Source of the DNA: Betaproteobacteria bacterium
GTDB taxonomy: Bacteria > Pseudomonadota > Gammaproteobacteria > Burkholderiales > Ga0077523
Direction of reading: 5' to 3'
Assembly (NCBI GenBank): GCA_016713305.1
Contig: JADJPK010000032.1
Coordinates: 1-27,396 of the forward strand
DNA length: 27,396 nucleotides
Below are positions 16,299-24,904 of the stretch, piece after piece (the stretch's first letter is position 1; every line of letters begins with the position of its first letter). The notes below the pieces were generated by a model. It ran no database searches. It was not told where the DNA came from and saw nothing but the letters and a program-made list of their open reading frames with translations. Position numbers and translations under genes: made by a program.

Positions 16299-17098
16299 CC
16301 GGAAGTCACACAAGCGCCGCCGGGCGAAACATGTCCCCTTCGGGTGGCTTGTGGCCGCTGCGCTGGTGGCAGCGTTCAACGGTTCCGCGTCGGCCCGTAC
16401 GCTGGCGGAAGTCCGCGCTCTGGGCACCATCTCCCTGTGCGCGAGTCCGGAGACGCTGCCCTACGCCAGCGACAAACCGGGAGACCCGGGGTTTCAGGTC
16501 GAAGTGGGGCGCGCCATCGCCGAGGGGCTCAAGCTCTCCCTCTCCATCGAATGGGTCGTGCCGCGTCGCCGCGCCAACGTGGTCAACTGCGACATGCAGC
16601 TCGACAGTGTCAACAATCCGGAGATGTACAAGGGCCGCGCCCTTCTGTCGCGGCCCTATCAGCGCTCGGGTGTCGTGCTCGGCTTCGCTCCCGGCATCGA
16701 ACCCGTCCAGGACTACAAGGATCTGCCGAAGGACCGCAAGGTGGGGGCGATGGTGGGGTCGGTGGCCAGCGTCGTGCTGGGCAAGAGCGGTGCATCCTTG
16801 ACCCCCCTACGCGTTCCAGGACGACATGGTCGACGAACTGGCGAAGGGAGCCATTCCTGCCGCCGCCGTGTCGTTCGCCACGCTCAGCTACTACATCCAC
16901 AAGCACCAGGATGCCGGCGTACGGATGACCTATGCCTTCGACAGCGCCAGACTCTCGTGGGATGTCGCGGTGGGCCTGCGCAAGTCCGACCAGGCCTTGG
17001 TGGACGAGGTCAACAAGGTGCTCGATTCGCTCATCGCCGACGGCACCCTGGGTCGTATCTACGCCAGGTACGGAGTGGAGCACCGGCTGCCGAAGTGA
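16295..17098 (+). CDS. XoxJ/MxaJ-like periplasmic binding protein (frameshifted)
   Basis: About 265 residues. ATG 16295 overlaps the cytochrome stop. With one base corrected the start reads as a basic leader (SHKRRRAK), then a hydrophobic signal FGWLVAAALVAAFNGSASA. The mature domain matches quinoprotein-associated type II binding proteins: LAEVRALGTISLCASPETLP, YASDKPGDPGFQVEVGRAIA, IEWVVPRRRANVVNCDMQ, RPYQRSGVVLGFAPG, VGAMVGSVASVVLGKSG. The C-terminus is SWDVAVGLRKSDQALVDEV and GTLGRIYARYGVEHRLPK. A second indel lies near 16803. In methylotrophs such proteins accompany MxaF or XoxF and may aid enzyme maturation. The close pairing with the cytochrome supports a role with the PQQ dehydrogenase. 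Confidence 0.78.
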
Positions 17099-17201
17099 AC
17101 GTCCGGGCGCAGCGGGGCCCCGGGGCCTGGCGCGCCTTTCCTCCCGCCGAGATCGCGGCGCGGGGCTTATGATGCGGCCAGACCCAGCCCCGGAGGCCGC
17201 C

Positions 17202-18242
17202 ATGCAATCCCGGTTGAACAGTTCCCCCGTCCTGCTTCTCCAGGGCATACGTCTGAGCGCGGCAGCGGTGGTGGTCTTCCTCTCCGCCTTGTTTGCAGCA
17301 GGATCGGCGGCAGGACAATCCACTCTCCGTGATCCGGGCGGGCGCTTCACGCTTGCCGTGCCGAAGGACTGGTCGGTTGCCGCCAGTTCGGAACAGATGT
17401 CCGTTCTGGTATCGGGCAATTCGTCGCTTTCAGTGACCGTCGGCCATCTTCCTCCCGGGCAAATGGTGGAAAGCGTGGCGGGGCAGGTGGCCACCCAGTG
17501 GGGCAAGTATCAGGAACTGAAACGCGGGCCGGCCACGGTCGGCGGCAAGCCTGCCGAACTTCTGATCGCTTCGGGCACCAACCCCAAGGGCCAGCCTTCC
17601 TTCTTCCGCGTGGTCGCGGCACCGTTCCCCGGCGGGACGCTGGTCATGATGACCAGCACGCCGCAGGACGATTTCGCCCGGCACAAGGCGGCCATCGAGT
17701 CCATGGAGAAGGGCGTGCGTTTTGCCGACGGACGCGCCGACCCGTCCCCGCGCAGTCCGCGCCCTCCCGTTTCTCCGGAGAGGAAGCGAAAGCTGGAGGC
17801 GCTGGAACAGGCGCATCTGGCGGGAGTGCTCAGCGACGACGAGTACGCGCAGAAGAAAGCCGCATTGCTCGCGTCGACCGAACCGCCGGCGCGGCCTGCA
17901 CCCCCGCGCCGCACGGCCGATGAATCCGGCACCCCTGCGCCTGCGGCGGGCAGACCCATGCTGGGCGTGGCCACCCGCGCGCTGGAAGCGGACGATGTCC
18001 AGATGACCGGCCTCGAGAAGGGCGCGCTGGTTGCGCAGGTCGCTCCCGGCAGTCCGGCCGACGCTGCCGGAATCCAGCCGGGGGACGTCGTCGTATCGTT
18101 CGATGGCGCTCCGGTGACCGATGCCCAATCGCTCGTGCAGGCGGTGGGGCGCAGCAAGCCGGGTCAGCAGGTCACGCTGGGTCTCGTGCGCGGCGGCCGT
18201 TCGGGCAATGTGCAGGTACGGCTGGGTACGGTGCCGCGCTAG
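17202..18242 (+). CDS. Exported SHOCT-PDZ protein with PsbP/DcrB-like N-terminal domain
   Basis: Intact, 346 residues. ATG 17202 is preferred over 17169 because GGAGG lies five bases upstream. A signal peptide ends near AAGQ. Residues about 45-170 (LRDPGGRFTLAVPKDWSVA, VTVGHLPPGQMVESVAGQVA, FFRVVAAPFPGGTLVMMTST) resemble PsbP/DcrB-like single domains. Residues 193-223 form a SHOCT-type helix pair (LEALEQAHLAGVLSDDEYAQ). After a Pro-rich linker, residues 253-343 are a PDZ domain with MLGVATR, VAPGSPADAAGIQPGDVVVS and GRSKPGQQVTLGLVRGG. There is no protease domain, so it would bind protein C-termini or tails in the periplasm. It starts about 100 bases after the binding-protein gene and is followed by another SHOCT gene 35 bases on. 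Confidence 0.8.
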   Translation: MQSRLNSSPVLLLQGIRLSAAAVVVFLSALFAAGSAAGQSTLRDPGGRFTLAVPKDWSVAASSEQMSVLVSGNSSLSVTVGHLPPGQMVESVAGQVATQWGKYQELKRGPATVGGKPAELLIASGTNPKGQPSFFRVVAAPFPGGTLVMMTSTPQDDFARHKAAIESMEKGVRFADGRADPSPRSPRPPVSPERKRKLEALEQAHLAGVLSDDEYAQKKAALLASTEPPARPAPPRRTADESGTPAPAAGRPMLGVATRALEADDVQMTGLEKGALVAQVAPGSPADAAGIQPGDVVVSFDGAPVTDAQSLVQAVGRSKPGQQVTLGLVRGGRSGNVQVRLGTVPR

Positions 18243-18277
18243 CCCGCGCTCCGCCACGATCAGCAAGGAAAGGGGCC

Positions 18278-19610
18278 ATGAAACGGTTTGCAGACGCAAG
18301 AACGGCCATCGCCGCCATGCTGTTCCTCCAGGTCGCCGCCGCCCTCGCCGCGCCGGATCCGGAGAAGCTGCGAGCGCTCGATGCCGCCTATCAGGCGGGC
18401 ATCCTGGGCAAGGACGAGTACGAGGCGAAGAAGCGCGAACTCGGCAAGGGCACCGCGCCGGCTGGCAGCAAGGGGACTCCGGCGACGACGCCATCGCCGG
18501 CGCCCGTGGCCAATGGAAAGAGTGCGGGCGTGTACCGGATGCGGCTCGTGCGCGTGATGGACAAGCAGGGGTTCGGCGAACCCGTCGAAGTGTTTCGCAT
18601 GCTCGTGCCCTCCGACTGGAAGGTCGAGGACAGCGTGCAATGGGACGCGAGCCAGATGGGTTGCCCGGCCAACATCGTGAGAATCACCTTTCGTGCGACG
18701 GCCCCCGATGGTCTGACGGCATTCGAATCGTTTCCCGCGTACACGTGGCGGTGGACCGACGACCCGATGATGCAGCCGATTCTCCAGCAACAGGCTGCGA
18801 ATCGAACCGGCTGCCCGCCGCATCCGGTTCTGGACGCGACGAACTTCGTGCGCAATCTGGTGATCCCCGCCGTGCGACGCGGGGCGCAGATGGGCGCCGT
18901 GGAACCGGTGTCGGGTGTCGCACAGGCAGAACAGCGCGTGCTGACGCAGCAGGTCCAGCCACTGATCCAGGCCGGTTACATGCGCGGCATCCGCGTCGAT
19001 GCTGTGAAGGCACGTCTGGGCTACACGGTGGCCGGCCGGGAGGTGGACGAGTGGATGAGCGCGACCGTCGCCGTCACGGTCATGCCGACGGCCAACACGG
19101 CCGATCTCATGCAGGGGAACATGAACTACTCCTCTAGCACCTATACGGTCACGGGATACAACGTGTTCGGCGTTCGCGCTCCCAAGGGTGAACTCGACGC
19201 CCGGTCCGGATTGTTCGCGACCATGGTGACTTCCGTGCGGCCCAATCCCGCCTATGCGGCTGCGATCGCAAGGTTCCAGTCCAGCATCAACAAGATCAAT
19301 TCGGACGCCGCCCGTGATCGCCATCGCATCTGGCAGGAAGCCAATGCGTCCATTCAGAACACCTGGCGCGAGACGGTGCGGCAAAGGCAGGAGGTGCAGG
19401 ACCGTCAGGCGGAGCAGTTCAGCCAGGTGATCCGGGGCGTCGAGGTGTACTCGGATCCGCGCACCCAGGAACGCATCGAACTGTCCCTCGGGCTATCGCA
19501 ACGCGTGGACCAACGGCAAGGGCGAATACATCCTGTCCGATTCGGTGAACTTCAATCCGTTGGTGGAACTGCAGGAGGACTGGCGGCAGTTGAAGCGCGA
19601 GGAACGCTGA
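18278..19610 (+). CDS. Exported SHOCT-containing protein of unknown function (one frameshift)
   Basis: About 445 residues. ATG 18278 follows GGAAAGGGG. A signal peptide (AIAAMLFLQVAAALA) is followed directly by a SHOCT-like pair, EKLRALDAAYQAGILGKDEY. This is like the module inside the preceding protein, so the two genes form a set. A Thr/Pro/Ala-rich linker leads to a large domain: RMRLVRVMDKQGFGEPVEVF, FRMLVPSDWKVEDSVQW, AFESFPAYTWRWTDDP. A Gln/Glu-rich segment (RETVRQRQEVQDRQAEQFSQ) follows, probably helical. The end is SDPRTQERIELSLG, then, after an indel near 19490, YILSDSVNFNPLVELQEDW. I recognise no function for the main domain. Confidence 0.7.
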
Positions 19611-19613
19611 GCG

Positions 19614-19629
19614 GGGTCTTTTCGGACCC
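19614..19629. terminator. Weak hairpin between convergent genes
   Basis: GGGTC (19614-19618) pairs with GACCC (19625-19629) around a T-rich loop, in the 25 bases separating the convergent SHOCT and VanZ-like genes. The stem is short and there is no U-run, so the call rests mainly on position. Confidence 0.3.
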
Positions 19630-19635
19630 GTCCCT

Positions 19636-19982
19636 TCACCGGCGGCTCAGCAGGTTGGCCGACCACGCGTAGACGTCGGGCAATCGTGGCGGAGCGGCGA
19701 ACCACCCCAGCGCGACGCCGGCGGCGTTGGCGGCCATGTCGGCCAGTGACATGAACCGGTATCCGGTCAGCCCCTGGGCGAATTCCAGCACGATCCCCAT
19801 CGCGACCAGCAACAGGCCTGTCGTCCGCCGGTGGGGGCCGGGCGCCGCGAGCCTGGGCGAACCACGCCATGAGACGCGCGTATGCGACGAGGTGCTGCAC
19901 CTTGTCGCCATCTTCCATCGTCGAGCCAAGGCGGATCGGGAATCAGGTGGAAATAGATCACGACCGCGAGGCACCGATCCAT
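19636..19982 (-). CDS. VanZ-like small membrane protein (frameshifted)
   Basis: About 116 residues. It begins at ATG 19982 (MDRCLAVVIYFHLIPDPP). After corrections near 19880 and 19930 it reads MEDGDKVQHLVAYA, LLLVAMGIVLEFAQGLTGYR, FMSLADMAANAAGVALGWF and a C-terminal LLSRR. Asp-Lys-x-x-His (DKVQH) in a first helix, plus EFAQ...R and D-x-x-A-N in later helices, are the usual landmarks of short VanZ-family proteins. It starts just after the recQ end and is probably in the same transcript. The role is unknown; resistance to teicoplanin should not be assumed. Confidence 0.72.
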
Positions 19983-20020
19983 CCCACCGCGGGCCACAGG
20001 GAACGGTGCGAAACCGCTCG

Positions 20021-21891
20021 TCATGCGGCCGCGTCCCACCGGACAGACGGTCTCGAGCACGGTCGGGATGTCCATGCCGTATCGCTCCGGTTTCCGTGGC
20101 GCCGACGCCTCGGACGGTGCCGAGCGCGAGGAGGGTTGCCAGTTTTCGCCGGGCGATCTCTGCGAGCGTCGCATCTCGTGAAAAACGACGTAAGCCGGGA
20201 GTGCGTGTTCCCGTGCCACGCGCGCGCGCCACTCGCGCAGCGCGCGAAAGCGCGACAGGTCCTCCTGCGCCAGTTCCGGCATCGGTGTCGCGGCGCCTGC
20301 CGGTGGCATCTCGCCGCTTTGCAGGCCCCGCGGCTTCGTTCGGCGCACGCCCACGATGGCTATGTCGCCTTTCAGAACGGACCGGGAAGTCCCGGTGGAG
20401 ACTGGCTGTTGTACTCGCCTTCCGCCTGGACGTAACCGCCCTGCCAGCTGACGAAGCACCGTACGCCAACGTGCCTCAAACAGATCCGCGCCTATTCCGA
20501 ACTGGAAAGCTGCACATGGCCGTACTGCGCGACTTTCTCGGTGGATTTTCTCTCGCGGCACATCGATGAGATGACCCGCACCGAAACCGCGTCGCGCCGC
20601 CATTCTTCCGTGCTGGTCGAAGCGGAAGATGCACGACAACGCCTTACGCGCCGCCTCCGTGGCATCCCATGTTCCGGCGGCTCCAGGCAGTTGTCGCAGT
20701 TGCCGCAGGGCTGCGAGCGCTCGCCGAAGTACGCGAGCGGCCTGACACAGCGGCAATCGTGCGCTCCGCGAGACCCAGCGCATCAAGACGCGAGCGCTGG
20801 ATGCAGCCCGAACTCGTCGGCCGCCGGGCTCTCGTCGATCATGCGGCGCTGGTTGACCACGTCCGACAGCCCGTACGTCATCCATGCATCGGCAGGCGCG
20901 CCATCGCGTCCCGCCCGACCGGTTTCCTGATAGTAGGCCCTCCGATGTTCTTCGGCGAATCGAGATGCGCGACGAAGCGCACATCGGGCTTGTCGATCCC
21001 CATGCCGAACGCGATGGTGGCCACCATGACGATGCCGTCTTCCCGCAGAAAGCGGTCCTGCCGTTCCCGACGCGTCTGCGCGTCGAGTCCCGCGTGGTAG
21101 GCCAGGGCCTCGATGCCTTCGCCGTTGAGCCACGCGGCCGTGTCGTCCGCGGTTGCGGCTACCGCAATTTACGATCCCGGCTTCCCCGGGATGCTCTTCC
21201 CGCAGGAGGCGCAGCACCTGCGCGCGGATTGTCCTTCTCCACGAGGGTGTACCGGATGTTCGGGCGGTCGAAACTGCCTCCACGAACATGCGCGCGCCGT
21301 CGAGATTGAGGCGCGACACCATGTCCTGACGCGTGAATTCGTCGGCCGTTGCCGTCAGCGCGATGCGCGGCACATCCGGATAGCGCTCGTGCAGCACCGT
21401 GAGCCCGAGGTAGTCCTCGCGGAAATCGTGGCCCCACTGACTCACGCAGTGCGCTTCGTCGATCGCGAAGGAACCGAGCAGTCCGCGTTCGTGGAGGGCA
21501 TCCAGCATCGCCAGGAATCGCGGCGTGAGCATGCGTTCCGGGGCGACGTACAGGAGCACGAGGCGGGCGGCTCGAAGCTCCGTCTCGACCTCGCGTGCCT
21601 CGTCGGGAGACTGGGACGAGTTGAGGCAGGCGGCATGCACGCCGGCTTCTTCGAACGCCCCCACCTGATCGTGCATCAGCGCGATGAGCGGAGCTCACCA
21701 CGATGGTGACGCCGCGTCCCGCACGATGGCGAGCGATGGCGGGGATCTGGTAGCAGAGGCTCTTGCCTCCACCCGTGGGCATCAGCACCACAGCGTCGCC
21801 GCCGGCGCAGACGTATTCCACGATCGCGTCCTGCTGGCCGCGGAACGCGCTGAAACCGGAGACTTCGGTGAGGATCCTCCCCGGATCGCAC
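20021..21891 (-). CDS. recQ: ATP-dependent DNA helicase RecQ (frameshifted)
   Basis: 3'-5' helicase for recombination and repair. In order: GFSAFRGQQDAIV, Walker A LMPTGGGKSLCYQIPA, FAIDEAHCVSQWGHDFREDY (DEAH box), RIALTATADEFTRQD, SFDRPNIRYTLVEKDN, VMVATIAFGMGIDKPDVRFV, YYQETGRAGRDG, the zinc-binding Cys cluster around CGNCDNC, a winged-helix domain, and an HRDC domain (ALREWRARVAREHALPAYVV, LAEIARRK). About 620 residues, normal for RecQ. The start is uncertain: GTG 21891 lies a few residues upstream of the first conserved block but in a different frame. The end is taken at TGA 20021-20023 after one correction. At least eight indels break the gene. It follows nudC by about 45 bases. Confidence 0.85.
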
Positions 21892-21936
21892 TCCGGAAGT
21901 GGAACGTCGAAATCGCAGCCAAGTCTTCCGCCGCCC

Positions 21937-22784
21937 TCAAGACGCGCGCAGCTCAGCCAGCGCCGCGTCGATCAGGCGCCGGGCCGATGCTCAGGCGATG
22001 CGGCAGCATCGGGCAGAGCGTCCAGCGTGAACCAGTCCGCCGCCTCGATCTCGCCTTCCTGCGGCACGATGTCCCCGCCGGCGTAGTCGCAGCGGAAGGC
22101 GATCATCAGCGAGTGCGGGAACGGCCACGGCTGGCTGGAGAAATAGCGCAGGTTGACGACGTCGATCCCGACTTCCTCCTTCACCTCCCGCACGAGGCAG
22201 TCCTCGATGCTCTCTCCCGGTTCGACGAACCCAGCCAGCGCGCTGAACATGCCCGGCGGAAAATGCGGCGAGCGCGCGAGCAGCAGTTCGCGTCCCCCGT
22301 TGCACGAGCGCCATCGCCACCGTTGCGACGCGCGGATAGTGCGTCTGGCTGCAGCTCGGGCTCACGCGGGGCCTTTCTTGATTCTTGCGCTTCTTGGGCG
22401 TGCCGCCGCGGCCGCAGAATTGGTGCGAGCTGTCCCGATCCACGATCTGCACAGCGCGGCCGGCCAGCAGGAAAGTCCCGTCGTCGATGATGCCGAACAG
22501 GCTTCGCAGTCCCGCCCAGCGCAGGTCCTCCGGCGCGTTCCGAGGCGTCCTCCGCACTCCGCGGAGAAGCAATGCCGTCCGTGCAGGGTGCCGAGATACT
22601 GCGTGCCCACCGGGTCCAGCCCCAGCTGCGAGGATGTTCCACGCACGGCACCTCGACCTTGCGTCGTCTCGCCGCACCGAGGATGTTGTTGCCGCGGAAC
22701 GCGAACCACACGCACTCGCCGGACAGACTCCTCAAGCACTGGCGGCGATGAGCCAGGACGAACCCCAGTGCCTGACTGGAGCAC
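21937..22784 (-). CDS. nudC: NAD+ diphosphatase / NADH-capped RNA hydrolase NudC (frameshifted)
   Basis: Nudix hydrolase cutting NADH and removing NAD caps from RNA. A zinc ribbon is visible as QFCGRCGTP and CPSCSQTHYPR after correction. The Nudix box is GFVEPGESIEDCLVREVKEE followed by VGI, with the REVKEE metal ligands. The NudC-specific SQPWPFPHSLM follows, then EIEAADWFTLDALP. The C-terminus is LAELRAS with TGA at 21937. GTG 22784 (LQSGTGVRPGSS) gives the family-like N-terminus leading into WFAFRGNNIL after one correction. About 280 residues, as expected. Only 14 bases separate it from the lpdA stop. Confidence 0.85.
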
Positions 22785-22798
22785 TCGTAGGGACCCGG

Positions 22799-24452
22799 TC
22801 AGCGCTTCTTGACCGGCATGTCAAGGTCGGTGATGCGCCCTCGGCGATCTCCGCGGCGAAGAACACCGTCTCCGACAGCGTCGGATGCGGGTGGATCGTC
22901 AAGCCGAGGTCGCCGGCCTCCGCGCCCATCTCCAGCGCGAGCACGGTTTCGGCGATGAGTTCGCCCGCATTCGACCCCACGATGCCTGCGCCGAGCAGGC
23001 GTTTCGTACCCTTCTCGAAAAGCAGTTTGGTGAGGCCCTCTTGCACGGCCCATGGCCAGTGCCGGCCCGCTTGCCGCCCAGGAAAGAACGCCTTCTCGAA
23101 CTCGATGCCCAGTGCCTTGCCGGCTCCGTCAGGCCCATCGCAGGCGACCTCCCGGATCCGTGTAGGCGACCGAGGGAATGGTGCGCGCATCGAAGAACGC
23201 CTTGTGTCCGGCAATGACTTCGGCGGCGACCTTGGCTTCGTGCGTGGCCTTGTGGGCGAGCATGGGTTCACCGACGACGTCGCCGATGGCATAGATGTGC
23301 GGCACGTTGGTACGCTGCTGCTTGTCGACCGGGATGAAGCCGCGGTCGTCCGGCTCGTAGCGCTTGTCCAGGCGCTTGTGCAGCAGGGCGACCAAATCCC
23401 GATCGGCGCCGGGAATCAGGCCGTCGCACAGTTCCACCACGCTGACGGCTGCCGAGGGCGTCGTAGACACAGGCCATCTCCAGGCCGATGATGCCGCCGC
23501 CGATCACCAGCATGCGCTTCGGGATGCCGTCGGCGCCAGCGCACCGGTGGAATCCATGAGGCGCAGGTCGTCGTACGGGAAATCCCGGAATGCGCGCCAC
23601 CTGCGAGCCGGCCGCGATGATGCAGTGATCGAAGGAACGGTCTCTCCTCGGACCGTCCGCGGCGGTCCCCTCGATGCAGGTTCGGTGAAGCGAACTTGCC
23701 TACGCCGGGCACGACCTCGACCTTGCGCTGCTTCCCCCAGGACCGGCCAAGCCCTTTGATGAGCCGGCAGACGACGCTCGTACTTCCACCCGCGCGGAGC
23801 TGGTCGATCTCGATCTGGGGGCTTTGCGGGACTTCACGCCGAAGTGCGCCATTTCCTCAGCCTTCGGAATCCCACGCGTGCGGCGTGCAGCAGGCGCCTT
23901 CGACGGGATGCAGCCCACGTTTCAGGCGGGCACCTGCCCACCAGAGTCGTAGCGCTCAGTCATCGCCACCTTCCTGGCGAGGTCGGCGGCGCGGCGTGGG
24001 CGTCAATGTAACCGCCAGGGCGGGCCCAGAGACCGACTTCGGCGTACGACGCGCGACCTGGAGTCGCCGTCGCGACCGTGGGGGCTCCCGCTGGGCGAGC
24101 CCGGAGCCGCCCAGTTGCGGCCCCCGGCCGGGGGACGGGACGCCGCGACCGCTGCCGAGGCCGACGCGGCTGCGCAGGCGACCGCCGCTGCAATCGCGCC
24201 CAGTCGCCTCGAGGACGAGGACCAGCGTGCCCTGCGACAGCCTTGTCGACGACCTTCCCATCTCCAGGTCTCGCCCGGCCTTACACACGGCCGACGGAGG
24301 CAGCACCTCCGCCGATCGCCTTCTCGGACTCCAGCGGTGACGAGAGATCCTCCGGCTTGGCAGTGTCGCCCACGTTGACCAGCACCTCGATGACCCGGAA
24401 TCCCTGGAAGTCGCCGATGTCGGGGACCCGACACTTCGACCAGATTGATCAA
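22799..24452 (-). CDS. lpdA: Dihydrolipoyl dehydrogenase with N-terminal lipoyl domain (frameshifted, internal deletion)
   Basis: E3 of 2-oxoacid dehydrogenase complexes. TTG 24452, with AGGAG six bases upstream, begins INLVEV. The lipoyl domain follows: VPDIGDFQGFRVIEVLVNVG and LESEKA with the lipoylated Lys, then VSQGTLVLVLEAT and an Ala/Pro-rich linker. The E3 part shows GPGGY, the redox segment GCIPSK (the first Cys of the pair is lost), MLVIGGGIIGLEMACVYDAL, SVVELCDGLIPGADRDLVAL, then abruptly DDRGFIPVDKQQRTNVPHIY, AIGDVVGEPMLAHKATHE, and the dimer domain with HPHPTLSET and ITDLDMPVKKR. Compared with E. coli Lpd, about 60 residues of the NAD domain are missing near 23350. A TAA and many indels interrupt the lipoyl region. 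aceE and aceF are not adjacent. Confidence 0.82.
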
Positions 24453-24904
24453 CTCCGGCTCCTGTTGACGGTGGTCGGCGTCGGCCAGCGCCGACACCAG
24501 GCACGGCCTGAGCGGCGACCAGAGAGCGACACCTGCACGCCGGGAACGGCCGTCCGGCAGACGGTGCAGGCGGAGGGCATGGGGAAAGCTCTCCGGGAGG
24601 GCACGGGCCTGTTTCTTCCAAGGCGCTTGCCCACCTGGGCTTCGAAATGGGCGCGGGCAACTTCCTGTTCTGTTCCGCCTTCACCAGTTCGAGTTCGAAC
24701 CGGAGCTGGCGCGAGGGAAGATCGGGCGGCTGTCGGCGCCGTCAGGCAGCGCGGGCGTGAGGCACGTTCCTCGCCGCTCGTCACCGTCCTTGCGCCCGGG
24801 TCTCGGATGGGCCCCGGCACCGCGCGCGCGCCGCGCCGCCACGGCGATCTCTCCCTCTGGGGGGCGTGCCAGCAACCAGGAGGCCCAGACGCACCCGTAG
24901 GTCG
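24453..24904. other. Unassigned stretch between proA and lpdA
   Basis: No known gene is recognised in these 450 bases. The minus strand gives one coding-like run, LRFELELVKAEQ joined after an indel to EVARAHFEAQVGKRL, then HALRLHRLPDGRSRRAGVAL. This would suit a helical segment of a small protein. nadD often follows proA in related genomes, but its HxGH motif is not visible. Indel density is too high to delimit a frame. Confidence 0.3.

Noticed and set aside
16295..17098. An amino-acid ABC transporter binding protein
   Set aside because: The fold is related, but the position after a PQQ dehydrogenase and cytochrome and the CASPETLPY-type start fit XoxJ/MxaJ better; no transporter genes follow.
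24003..24497. aceF (dihydrolipoamide acetyltransferase) because of the lipoyl domain
   Set aside because: The lipoyl domain and Ala/Pro linker run directly into the E3 FAD loop (GPGGY); no catalytic E2 domain is present.
24453..24904. nadD downstream of proA
   Set aside because: The expected GGTFDPxHxGH motif is not visible in any frame; only a vague GLLVAGTPP resemblance was found.
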